Below are positions 49,281-61,000 of a DNA stretch of 64,000 nucleotides, piece by piece. The stretch is from Ulota crispa (taxonomy: Eukaryota; Streptophyta; Bryopsida; Orthotrichales; Orthotrichaceae), in contig OY987246.1 of the NCBI GenBank assembly GCA_963920765.1, positions 19,960,868-20,024,867 of the forward strand. The letters are read 5' to 3'. The position numbers were made by a program, and so were the translations under genes. The notes below the pieces were generated by a model. The model worked only from the letters and a program-made list of their open reading frames with translations. It did not search any database and was not told the DNA's origin. Each line of letters opens with the position of its first letter. The stretch's first letter is position 1.

Positions 49281-50061
49281 GCGATCTCGACGAGCCTGGA
49301 AGTCGTCGGAGTTGACAGTCTCGCAACCGCCACCACCTGAAGAGCTTGGAAAAAAATGGACATGAGGTTGCTCAAGTCTCATGCTCCGACCTGCCTCCAT
49401 GCTAACTAGCCCTGACAATCGCCCCTCGGCCAGGACGACGCCCCCTATTTTCTTCACCGGTGACAGATTCAGCTCTTACACCACAATCATCATCATATGA
49501 TCAGGGGGTTTCAAATCTTGGGGGATCATCCCTATCTCTCCCCAAGCGTTTCGCAATATCCACTGAAGTCTTTCCATGAGAAACCATCACTGAATATTCA
49601 TTTGGGGCACCGTCCAAGGTGCAGACAAGTGCAAGCTTGGGCTCTTTTGATGTGAATACAAGGAGGAAGCCATTGCGAATAAAATCAGCTGTGATTATTT
49701 TTTCTTGCAAAAGGGCGTGTATTGAAAAGCAGATTTAGCTACCCCGTTAGCAACAAGTAACTTACGTACTGTGCTTTGAAAATCCCCTTACTTTCCCTTT
49801 TTTTCTTACAACTTATTTCCTTGTTTTTTTACAACATATCATGAACTTTTCGTATTGTCAGTAAGTTAATAGGTTTTGCAATTGCACTGCTGCTTCTGGA
49901 ATGGATGAGACTTCTGAGTTCTGACAGTATTTGAAGGCAGTAGTTGTCAGTGAAGGGGCACATTGACTTGGGAAGTTGGGATGCTCCTTGTGGGTGGGTC
50001 GGTGCCCGGTGGGTATTTGTAGAAGTATGGAAATTAAGCTTAGTTGATGGGACACATAATG

Positions 50062-51692
50062 CGAAGCAGCTAATGTAGCTGTTCTTTAAACTGACAATGA
50101 ATCTGGTTTAGCATACTCTAGCGTAAGATTGTATTTGAACAATACGTAACGTAATTTTATACCATTATATTTACAAAACAACATCATTTTTGAATGTAAA
50201 TTTGTTTTTCTCAAGGTTAATCAAATTCGACCATGGAGCCAACATGGTTGGTAGTTCATATGGGATTTTTCTTTCTGTTCACAGATGGTTTCAATGTATC
50301 TATGATTTGCCATAAACATGATAAAAATAGAAAAATGAGTGAAGCCATTTGTTCAATTTTGTTTCTTGTTCATGTGGTGAATTGATATTTACAAGAATAG
50401 GACAATGTACGATACAATGCCCAAAAGAATGTCTAAGTTTTTCTCTTTTTAGCCGTTCAATGAGCTTATATGATACAAAATATAATTGGCATTTTATTAT
50501 CTTGCACCACTGATATTGAATTTTTATGCAATTTTGATCAAGCATATTGAATTTCATTTCCTAAAAAAAAAAAACTTCAATTTTGGTGAATTGTTTTTTG
50601 GTAAAATTCATAATTTTACACAATAATTGATTAAAAAACATTGATGATGAATTTTTGAGATGCGATTGTACATGTGTGTACATAGGAAAGGAAGTGGCAT
50701 GCACAATAGAACAAATGCTTGAAATGTATGGTCCAAGAGTATTTGTGCAATTTCTGAAAAACCAAGGATATTTTACAAACATGACAAACTTCAAGAGTGT
50801 CCATAAAATTTTCCCTCTTTTAGTAGACCAGATCATTATGTATTTTGATGAAAAACAAGTATCTAAAAGAACTCTATCATGTCTTTCTATGCATGTTTGG
50901 GCTATATGTATTTATTAAGTACAAGCTTCGTTGAATACGCAATATTGTATAATGTAAGACTTGTCATAAAAAGACAAAAAGTGCATAATGTGCATAAAAA
51001 GTGTTTGAATATATCATATCTAATTTTGATTGAGCGTTCAATCCTTTAATAACTTTAAGTTCTTTTCCAAGAAGAAATTTGGCTGGTGTGTATGCATTCA
51101 ATACACTCCTTGTATTATGTTTGACTAAATTAAAGTATATAAATTGAATTTTGAACCAGTATTCCAAATTGTTCAAAAATTTAAAAGAGCATTTTATATT
51201 ACAATGCACAACTTACAAATGATAATTGTTTGCACTTACATGTTTACATATACCACCCTAGAGATATGTAGGAGCTAACGTAGCATATAGTTTGAAATAA
51301 TGAGAAACCTCGTCATGTTATGAAATTTTATACAAAAATCATAAAGTCTATTTTTCATTTGGTTTTAAGAACGGTATTAGCAACGTGAGCCTTGTTTAAA
51401 TGTGCATCTAAAGTCATTTTCTACGAATCTCGCTTCACCTACAAACCAAGTGCAAGCATTTCTATTTTCGATTAGTTGGATGTGCCAAGATAGTTTTAAA
51501 AACAGGTTCTTTGTCATTATGGTAAACATACCCAACACTCCATTATGTTTTTATGTGTGAGTAGTGCACATTCCTATGTACAAATATAAATATACATATA
51601 TACATATATATAAATATATATAAATATATATATATAAGGCCAACATTGTTCAAATGGATAGCAATAAGTGTTTTTGTCTTAACCCAAACTTG
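50062..51692. other. AT-rich intergenic DNA with a decayed foldback half
   Basis: No gene recognised. 50690-50815 resembles the right half of the foldback at 27786-28097 (GGAAGTGGCATGCACAA, ending AAAATTTTCCCT). A TA-rich microsatellite follows at about 51590-51635. Confidence 0.55.
51590..51635. repeat. ATATAT-type microsatellite
   Basis: Irregular run of ATATATACAT and TATATAAATA units. Confidence 0.8.
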
Positions 51693-51919
51693 TTAAACCC
51701 CTAAATGGCATGAAAGCCCTTTGTGGCCATATATACGGTTGTATGTACAAACGCATTTGAGCTGAGGGTTTTCCAAAAAAATTATGCACCCATCATCATA
51801 CAACCCTTCAATATGTATGGTTGTAACACTTAATTTCCAACTAATCCAAACTTCTAAATAATGATGGTGACTGTATTTGGTATCGTAGTTCCAAAGCCCA
51901 AGGGTCCTTCAAGGGTTAA
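51693..51919 (+). mobile_element. 227-bp TTAA element, second subfamily
   Basis: Begins TTAAACCCCTAAATGG and ends GGGTCCTTCAAGGGTTAA. Closely related to 57575-57806 (shared ATTATGCACCC and CATACAACCCTTCAATATG). Its right TTAA (51916-51919) is also the left TTAA of the next element. Confidence 0.8.
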
Positions 51920-52840
51920 CCAATAAAGGACAACAACCTTTATTTTGTCAAAAGACACTCAAAATTGTCATTTCTGTGGCAAAGAGTAAAAAAGTTTGAA
52001 AATTGGTCTTTTTGCATATCTAATAGTAGGATCTTGTACTAGACTAGTATAGGAATGTGTAAAACAAAAATTCAAAAACTTTGGCCCTACACATTGCAAG
52101 ATATTTGCATTTCAAGTGTAAAAATTTTACATTTTTGCACCTTGCATGATTAGGCTATTTGACTTTGAACTTTTATAACTTGAAATTTTGCACCACAAAG
52201 TTTGGAAGTTTTAATCTTTATGGTGGGAAATTGAGTTGAGAATCTTTGGAAAAAAGTTAAAACAAAAAATGCTTAATTTTCATTCTTAAAAAACATGTTA
52301 GGTAGAAGATTGTATGAGATTGAACAAAGAATCAAATTGTCAATAACCCTATAATGAAATTGAAACACAATAGTCCATGGTAAGATTGTTCTAGCAAGCA
52401 AACTTCACCGTCTTCAACAAGTTTTTTTGAAAAAATGTTAAACTTGCATTAAAAAATGAAATTTATAAGTTGTTTTTCCAAGAAGGTGCTTCAATTGTCT
52501 AAAAAACAAGATTGTCCATAACTTTCTCATAACTAGTTCAAGTGGAATGAATCAAGGCTCTAGATGTAGATAAAAATACAACCTGTGTGGAAAGAAAAAC
52601 AAAAAAATTTAAATTTTTGTAAAAAAAAATTTGCTGCCCAATCTCTCCAAAGTTGTGCTTATTTGGGCATAACTTTTGCTCCCTTGCATAGATTGGAACA
52701 AAAATTATATTCCCCAAAAGGTAATGTGTTTTTCTATCTTTTGGATTTTTTTTATAAAACCAAAACAAAAATTGTGGTTATAGAACTCTGCCCAAAACTC
52801 CATTTGTCCTCCAAAGGGACAACGATCCTTAAGGGGTTAA
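51916..52840 (+). mobile_element. 925-bp TTAA element
   Basis: TTAACCAATAAAGGACAAC at the left and GATCCTTAAGGGGTTAA at the right (TTAA 52837-52840). Collinear with 54150-55077 over its whole length. No coding capacity. Confidence 0.85.
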
Positions 52841-53110
52841 GAAGATTTTGACAAAACACAAAAACACAAGATTTGAAATGGCCCAAACTTCAAGAACTAA
52901 ATTCACCAAGCTTGGGAGGCTGCCGCTTTATTATTTTGGAGCTATTGGCCATATTGTTGGTCTAATAAAAAAAACATATATGCTTTGAACAATCAATACT
53001 ACAGGATAGAACCAAAGTTCCAACAACTATTTCATCTCTTTATGTATTCCGTCTTGTATGAATATTTCAAGACTTATAATCAAGGTTGTAATCTTGTCAC
53101 TTGCAAAACT

Positions 53111-53316
53111 TTAACCCCTACAGGACCAGGGGTGTTTTTTGAGAACAAATCTCAAAAACTGCCAACTTTAATTGCATTGCCCAATTGAAATAAAAACTTT
53201 TTTTCTGAAGTTCAAGCGCACAAAAGTGTGTAACAAAGAAATCAATGTGCACAATAAAAACTCAGCCCATTTTACCACATGGATTGTAAGATTATGATGC
53301 TTGAAATGAAGAAAAC

Positions 53317-53350
<34 letters not shown>

Positions 53351-54113
53351 CTTTTTTTTCATTCCAGCAAAACAAGGTCAGCAAATTTTGAGCCCTCCTG
53401 GAGTGAACTTTTTGCTCTATGCAGAAATGAGGTATTTGAACATTCATAAGTATATGATGTTAGGTTCACTCATAAAAAATTTCAGAAGCAAATGTAGAAT
53501 CTAGCTTATTCTTATCTCCCTACAATGCAAGGAGCTTGGCAAGGAGGTTAAGTGGATTTGTAATATGCTAGTTATTTTCCATGAGTTCTTGTGCAATGAG
53601 CTAGTCTTTTATTTGAAATTTGAATGGTGAAAAGTTAGAGACAAAAATTTGGAACATGAGTAAAAAAATTCAAGAGCTTTGAAGTTATAGATTGCAAGAT
53701 AATAGGTCGGTTCAGTTAGAAGAAAATATTTTTTCTTAAAACCGCATGAATATAGTTAACAAAGTTTGACTCCTTTTAGAATGTGATTTGAGAGCCCAAT
53801 TTTTTTTTTCTGTTTTTGACAATTGTATACCATATTTTACTAGCTAAATACATGCCAAATCTAAATGTTGATGAGAGTTTTAGAATAAGATTCTCCAAAA
53901 ATGCCCAAATTGCCCAAATTGCCCAAATTCTTTTGGGTAACATAATTTTTGAACCAGGCATCTGATTGGGGAATAATTACATTTCCATTTGAAAGATACA
54001 TATTTACCACCTTGTGTAACAATTTTGAAAACATCCAAAATTATTAACTTTGTATGACCCTACCTAGGTTCTCAAGTGTTAGAAGAACATACACTTAGTC
54101 CTTTAGGGGTTAA
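53111..54113 (+). mobile_element. 1.0-kb TTAA element
   Basis: TTAACCCCTACAGGACCAGG at the left, AGTCCTTTAGGGGTTAA at the right (TTAA 54110-54113), inverted matches. Contains a long poly-T tract near 53320-53360. No coding capacity. Confidence 0.8.
53320..53360. repeat. Poly-T tract
   Basis: About 30 consecutive T, then C and eight further T. It produces a false poly-lysine frame on the minus strand. Confidence 0.95.
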
Positions 54114-54149
54114 ATATGAGAGAAAGTAGCCAACATTAGAATCTTTTTA

Positions 54150-55077
54150 TTAGCCCCTAAAGGACCATGGCCTTTATTTGTCAAAAGACACTCAAAACTG
54201 CCACCTCTATGGCAAAGAGTAAAAAAGTTTGAAAATCACGCATTTTGCATATCTGACCGTAGGATCTTGTGCTAGACTACTATAAGAATGTGTCATACAA
54301 AACTCAAGGACTTTGACCGCACAGATTGGAAGATATATGCGTTTAAAGTGTAAAAAAAACTATTTTTGCACCTTGCTTGATTAGATTTTTTAACTTTGAA
54401 CATTTTTAACTTAAAATTTTTGCACCACAAAGTTTGGAATTCTATTTTTGCATGGTCAGAAGTTGAGTTGGGAATCTTGGGAATTTTTTAGAAAAAAGAA
54501 TACTTAATTTTCATTCTTTAAAAAAACATTAGGTAGAAGAAGGTATGAGATTGAACAAAAACTTAAATTGCTAATAACTCTACAATGGAATTGAAACGCA
54601 ATAATCCCAATGGTGAGATTGTTCTAGAAAGCAAACTTCACCCTCTCTAACAATTTTTTTTTTGAAAAAAATGTTAAAGCTGCATTCAAAAATGAAGTTT
54701 ATAAGTTATTTTTTCAAGAAGATGCTTGAGTTGCTTGAAAAACAAGATTGACCATAACTTTCTCATAACTAGTCCAAATGGAATGAATCAAAGCTTCAGA
54801 TGTAGAGAAAGATATAATCTATAAGAAAAAAGTTCATTTTCTTTTTCAAGTTTTATAAGAATTTTTTTTGCTGCCCCTAGTCCCCAAATTTGTGCTTATT
54901 TGGGCATAACTTTTTCTCCTTGTCATCAATTGGAATAAAAATTAGATTTCCCGAAAGCTAATGTGCTTTTCTATCTTCAAAAAAAGTTTCAAAAAATTAA
55001 GACAAAAATTGAGGCCATAGGTACCTGCCCAAAATCGCATTTGTCCCTCGTAGGGACAATTGTCCTTTAGGGGTTAA
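54150..55077 (+). mobile_element. 925-bp TTAA element
   Basis: TTAGCCCCTAAAGGACCATG at the left (TTAA changed to TTAG) and TGTCCTTTAGGGGTTAA at the right (TTAA 55074-55077). 928 bp; collinear with 51916-52840 in the same orientation. Confidence 0.85.
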
Positions 55078-56481
55078 TGAACTCTTGAAGCCATTCTTGA
55101 AGTCAAGGGGTTTGAAATCTTGGCTCCAATAGCCCCAAAACTGGCTCCAAAGCTCTTTGGACGACCTTGACTCTTAATGAAAATAGGTTCTTTGGTGAAG
55201 CAGTTTTTTTCTAGCCCAACTTGCTACCAGTGGAAAGAGGACGATCTGAATCTCATCCTGTCAGGGGCCCATTCAAGGCAGAGGCAGTAATTTGTGTAAG
55301 TTAATTGTCAGAAACGATGGTGCTGAAACTTGCAGTAACAAAGAGTTGACTCTTGGGGAAGTGAATAGGCCATGAATTGACCGGTCAACTCGTTTGATGG
55401 AGAAGTCACTAATTTACCTAAAGTAGCTAACTTACTAAGTATTTATTTTCTTCGTCTGACTATATTCTCAAGCACAAATCAACAAATACTGTAGCTATGT
55501 GGGTGATAAGTAAAAACCATATTGCATAATAACAAAAGGGGTAGTCACAGTTGTCTGAGATTCAGATTAGATTCAGATTTCAGTGAAGATTGAGAAATGT
55601 CTGAGGGAAAGTAGGAGCCAGTGGGAGCAGTTCTCCATGGAAGGAGGTGTGACACCCTTTTTGTGGTGATGGAGGATGGAGAATGTTTCACTAAGATTAA
55701 GAAAATAAATTGCATTCACATTGAAAGAGGCATGCAACACGGATGGGAGGATAAACCGGAGAGAAAGTGAAAGCATACGTGCATATGGGTGAAAGTTCTT
55801 TTGCAAAAATCATAAGGACGCCATTTTCTTCACACCTAGGCGACGATAAAATATTTTCTCAATCTTCATGGAAAACCGCTCGCAATAGTTGCGGATTGAG
55901 CTCCACGTTGGTTTTCCGTGAAGATTGAGAATGCAAAAATTCAACTATGACTACCCCTAAAGTATCATGCGCAAAATATTAGTGAGATTACAGTTTCTTC
56001 ACTTGATTTAGGTAGGGGTTTGAAGTAACTAATAAGATGAAGAATGCACTATCCTTTTGAGCGCCATTTGTATTGTAACTTTTTCATGTATAGCAAAGAT
56101 GGTAAAAGTCATTGGCATTTACAAGGATTGATGTAGTATAGTATAATCTTGTTTTGACAAACAAAAGCTTCATCAAGCAATTTCACATGAGTGGCAAGAA
56201 TACAGGTAGAGGAATAGGATTGCCTTGTTATCAAAGAACTTTCAAATGTGCTAATTTCACAATGTGTTGTCATTAAGTTTTTTACTTAGTTCCATAAGGG
56301 GAGTTTTTATTGAAATTGGATGCACTGTACATATTTTTAAAATTGTTGACAACACCTTTCCCATGGTGTATTGCAAGCACCAAGCGGAACTAAATTGCAA
56401 AACATGTAATTTTGGTAAATGACAAAACAACAATGACATTGTACCTCAAGTCACATTTAGTTGTAGAGTTTTGTTAAATCT
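55078..56481. repeat. Right arm of the diverged inverted duplication
   Basis: Reverse complement of about 38745-39990. This arm carries the 422-bp insertion at 55537-55958 and lacks the MITE found in the left arm. No gene recognised. Confidence 0.8.
55537..55958. mobile_element. 422-bp inverted-repeat insertion
   Basis: Ends AGGGGTAGTCACAGTTG and complement CAACTATGACTACCCCT. The left arm of the duplication (near 39580) gives the empty site, and AAA appears to be duplicated. A strong internal hairpin (CTCAATCTTCATGGAAAACC with its complement) lies at about 55858-55930. Confidence 0.8.
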
Positions 56482-57131
56482 TTAACCCCTCACCTCTCAA
56501 GGGGCCCAAACCGGGCCCTATATATTTTATTCACAATTGTGCAACTTTTTTTCAACATTTTTTTAGTGATTATTATTATTCTTAAATTTTTATTGACGTC
56601 TAGTTTTAGCATCAAGAGTTCGATTTTGCAAATCAATTAAAGTAATTTGTCTATTCAAGATTTTGTGCAAGGGTGTCCATTGCAAATCTTCACTTTCTAG
56701 TGTTGAAGGCTCTTGGAAATGAGCCTCAAGTACACTAGAACTTAGAGAAAGTATTGCATTAAAAATTCATTTAAAAAAATTGTAGAATAGATTTTGAGAA
56801 GCCATAAGTTGATTGGGGTTATGCATGTTGTACTTTACATACTCATATTTTTTAGTACCCTTGATTTTAGGTTTGAGATGCAAAAAGAGGATTGAAAGAC
56901 TTCAAATCACTTTTGCAGTTTTAACAACCTCTTGATCAAACATGATAATCTTTCAATCCGTATATGATATTGTTGTGCTATCTTTTCCTATGCGATCTAT
57001 AACATGCCTACTTCAAATTTGTACAATTGCGCTTGAGAGAAAATTGATAAGATTGATCAAAATGCCAACATTTTGTTCACTTTCAAGCAAACTTTGAGAT
57101 ACTCAAAAATACCATGGCGGTGAGGGGTTAA
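56482..57131 (-). mobile_element. 650-bp TTAA element, first of a chain
   Basis: TTAACCCCTCACC at the left (TTAA 56482-56485) and GGTGAGGGGTTAA at the right (TTAA 57128-57131). Uninterrupted relative of 32120-33683 and 37675-38590. Confidence 0.85.
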
Positions 57132-57354
57132 TCCCTAAAGGACAAGGCAACCCTTTGAGTCTAGTACAATACAATGTACTTTTCTTGTATTTGGAGTGCA
57201 TCCACACCTCCATTACATTTGAGATCAATAAAGAAGTTGGAGAATAGATCCATGCGGTCATAGTGAGCTATTTGAGATCCCAAATAACAACCTTTTGTTG
57301 GTAGCAAATGCCCATTCTATGGGAGTGAATATACAAAGCCCTCTTGTCGTTTAA
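57128..57354 (+). mobile_element. 227-bp TTAA element, second of the chain
   Basis: Shares TTAA 57128-57131 with the previous element and TTAA 57351-57354 with the next. Carries the CATTACATTTGAGATCAATA core. Confidence 0.8.
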
Positions 57355-57578
57355 CCATTGAACAACTGGAAGGCCCTTTGTGGCCAATACAATACAGTGT
57401 ATTTTTTCTTGTTTTTGGAATGGATCCACACCTCTATTACATTTGAGACCAATAAAGAAGTTGGAGAATAGATCAATGCGGTTCTAGTGAGCTACTTAAG
57501 ATCCCAAATTGACATTTCTTGTTGGTAGCAAATGACAATTCTATGTCACTTTATATATTATGCCCTATAGGCGTTTAA
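57351..57578 (+). mobile_element. 228-bp TTAA element, third of the chain
   Basis: TTAA at 57351-57354 and 57575-57578, same family and orientation as the previous one. Confidence 0.8.
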
Positions 57579-57806
57579 CCCATGAACGGCCCATCGGCCA
57601 TTTGTGGCCGTATGTACAGTTGTATGTACAGCCATATTTGAGCTGCTCTAAAGGCTTTCCAAAAAAAATTATGCACCCACCATCATACAACCCTTCAATA
57701 TGTATGGTTGTAAGACTTAATTTCTAGCTAATTCAAATTTTTGAATATTGGTTGCGACCGTATTTGGTATTGTATCTCTAGAGCCCAAGGGCCCTTCAGG
57801 GGTTAA
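57575..57806 (+). mobile_element. 232-bp TTAA element, fourth of the chain
   Basis: TTAACCCATGAACGGCCC at the left, CCCTTCAGGGGTTAA at the right (TTAA 57803-57806). Relative of 51693-51919. Confidence 0.8.
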
Positions 57807-58095
57807 GGGTTAAGTAATCGGGTGTTGTTGTACGTTGTTGTTTTCTTGTTTTCTTGAACCCTAAGTGACTAGTTGTTGCTAGGCAGTCTCGTGACTCTTT
57901 TCACACTTCTTGGGCTTGGCTGTCGCAGCAATAGCAAGGCTTGTCACCACCTCCAGCAAGCCTCGCGTGACTCTTTCCACACTTCTCTTGTCGCAGGAGC
58001 AGGGCTCGTAAGTGACTCCCGCAAGCCTAGCGTGACTCTTTTCACACTTCTCTTATTGGTAGGGCTCTTCACCACCTTCAACACTAGCCACAACC
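57807..58095 (+). promoter_or_regulatory. Leader region of the transporter pseudogene with repeats
   Basis: Between 57888 and 58055 a segment containing GTGACTCTTTTCACACTTCT recurs three times at intervals of about 70 bp. GC content rises here toward the coding region. No defined promoter element was identified. Confidence 0.4.
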
Positions 58096-61000
58096 ATGGC
58101 GACGCCGCAGGCTGGGACCACCCCGCATTTATCGTCCTGGAATCTCTGCCGTCGCATGTTGGTGGTTGACAATTTTGCATCGCAATCGCGTGGTGTCTCT
58201 GGGGCTAAATTGGTGAGGAGCGCATCGTTCAGTGGGTCGCCCTTGTCAACTTCATTTGTGCCAAAGATTAAGGATGGGAGCTTGCGTTTGCCACTTCTTG
58301 GTGGAGATGGTGGCACTTCTACGAAATTGGTGAAGAGTGCATTCCTAGGAGCGTCGTAGATTGAAGGCGCGAGCTTGCAGTTGCCACTTTTTGGTGGTAG
58401 GTCAAGGAGCAATGGGGATGGGCGGGGGCTTGGTGCGGGTGTGGTACCGAGGGTGAGTGCTGATGCGGTTGTTGCGGATGGCGAAGAAGCCCTGGTTGCA
58501 AATTCTCCAACAAGGGCACGAGTGGAATTTTGGCCATTGGTATTGTCTATCGGCGTGGGGCTTGCATTGCGGTTCTTGGTGCCAAAGCCCGATGCCGTGA
58601 CGATGCAAGCGTGGAAACTCCTCGCAATCTTTGTGTCCACCATCGCAAGCTTAGTTCTGCAACCCTTATCTGTTGGCATGTGGGCATTTGTGGGATTGAC
58701 CACCGTTGTATCCACCAAGACTTTGACATTTGCCGCAGCGTTTGGCGCATTCACAAACAATGTCATTTGGTTGATTGTCATTTCATTCTTTTTTGCAAAG
58801 GAGTTTGTGAAAATTAGCCTCGGCAATTGCATTGCAAACTATTTTGTCAAGTTGGCAGGCAACAGCACCCTTGGTCTTTCTTACGGCCTCACTTTGAGCA
58901 AGACTCTCTTGGCGCCTGCCATGCCAAGCACTACTGCCAGAGCAGGTGGCGTGTTTTTGCCGATCATCAAATCTTTGTCCCAAGACTCCAACAGCATGTC
59001 CAATGAGGCATCCGCCAGCAAATTGGGTGCATATCTGGTGATGACACAATTCCAGGTGAGCAACAATCCTGCAATGCTAGCACCTCACCATTATGATTCC
59101 TACAGTGGTTTAACCTAATGTTCCTATAAGCAATTTTTAGGAAGTCATACATTCTTTTGTACGATTTTGTACATTTTTGACAAACACATACAATGTCCTT
59201 TGTTGACTCTAATGATACAAGATTTTATCCTATCTCATATTATGATCAATCTGCTCGATGAATTCTTGGACTTGTCTCTTGGAGGTTAAGGGCTAAATTT
59301 AGGGTTTTGTAATTTGGCCTTGAAAGTTCTTAACTAGTTTGTGGAGGTGTGGATGGATTACCCAGGTAGCTGGAAACTCGAGCGCTTTTTTACTAACATT
59401 GGCTGCCAAGAATTTGCTATGCTTGAAACTAGCGCAAGAGCTTGGCGTGATTGTGGCCAATCCATGGGTGTTGTGGTTCAAAGCGGCGAGCGTGCCCTCC
59501 TTTACAGTCCTTCTCACAACCTCGCTTATACTGTACAAGCTGTTTCCACCCAAAGTGAAGGATACCCCAAAGGCTCCAGCTGCGGCCTCCATGAGACTCC
59601 AAGAGATGGGACCCATGGATTGGAATGAGTGGGCTATGGTGGGCACCATGTTGATTGCAGTCACGCTTTGGGTCTTTGGGTATGCTCCCAAATCATCCTC
59701 TCCTTTTTTCACATTATGCCAATATATATTTGCACTTAACTTGTAGAGGATGTTGTTGTATTGTATAAGCTCTCTTGTCTTATATATGGATGGGGCATTT
59801 GGGGAGCATATGAATCCCATTGGAGACTGCTATTCCATCTATTCAAATTTTGCTCTAGAATTGAATTTTATTGAGTTGAGATTGAGTTTGTTGCATGAAA
59901 GATCTACCAATTGGTGTTTATGTGGCATGAAGCTGAGTGTGGATATCTAAAATCAAAGGCCTCTTTCTTTTACCTTCTTAGTCACACTTGTGGATGTTGT
60001 GGTTGCTGTGTATACCTTCTTCTAGAATTGAGACAGAAATTAATCTTTTGTTCTAGCATGTGGTGACTTTTGTGGTAGATTTTATTTTATATGCTTATGA
60101 TTTTGGGCACAAATGGAGGGTGATTTTATTGCAAGGAAAAGGTGTACAGGCTGCACAACTGAGTCTCACAGCAGGGGTATTTACGTCAGACTAAGTCCTT
60201 GTTTTGGGGCTTGTTGTCAGATTTCATTGCAATGTCATTAATTTTAGTTTTAAGTTTTTTATTTTTGAATAATCAACCTTGTAGGATGGAACTAAATTCT
60301 CAACATTCTTACTTGGGCTTGCTTCAATATATGAACTTTAGGTCTTTAACTCCTGAAAGTGCAAAAGTGAAGCATGTAGATTTAGCACTTTTGATATAAA
60401 ATAAAATATGGCCTAAAACAGTTTTAGAATTGCCAAGTCACAAACATATTACTTATCAACTAGGATTTTTGGGGAATTTTTGACATTTCTCATAAAGCTA
60501 TTTCTTGCTAATTGAAGGCCAAACAAGTGTATTGGAAAAGAAATCAAGCACCAGAACATGGGACCAGCTTTAGTATCTTTGCCCTTATCCTGGATCCTTA
60601 TTTGGCATTGGTTCTCGTCTTGCAAGGAGACACTGGGAATTGCGAGCATTGTGGCTGCAATGTTGAGGCTTTGCATTCTCCTCTTGCTTGGCGTTTTGGA
60701 CTGGATGGATTGCCTCGATGAGACAATTGCCTAGAACACATTGATGTGGTTTGCGGTTCTGGTTGGCATGGCTGGGAATTTATTCAGCCTTAGTCTTGTC
60801 AAATGGATGTCGGATTCTATTGCTGCAACGCTGGCCTCATATTCTATGAGCTGGCCTGCTGCCTTTGAGGTACTCCAAGTCACATACTTTCTCTCTCACT
60901 ACCTCTTTGCCAGTCAATTTGCACATGTGGCCCATGTGGGCGCCCTCTACTCCGCTTTCCTTGCTATGCACATTGCCTCTGGAGTTCCCACAATTTTGGT

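Larger units (their letters stand above)
47988..50061 (-). repeat. Right arm of the 2074-bp palindrome
   Basis: Reverse complement of 41836-43909. Similarity stops at 50061, just before GAAGCAGCTAATGTAG, which has no counterpart on the left. Confidence 0.95.

Noticed and set aside
53168..53362. Poly-lysine frame on the minus strand
   Set aside because: Produced by a poly-T tract.
58053..58832. 259-codon minus-strand frame over the transporter exon 1
   Set aside because: Antisense shadow; the plus strand shows clear transporter membrane segments.
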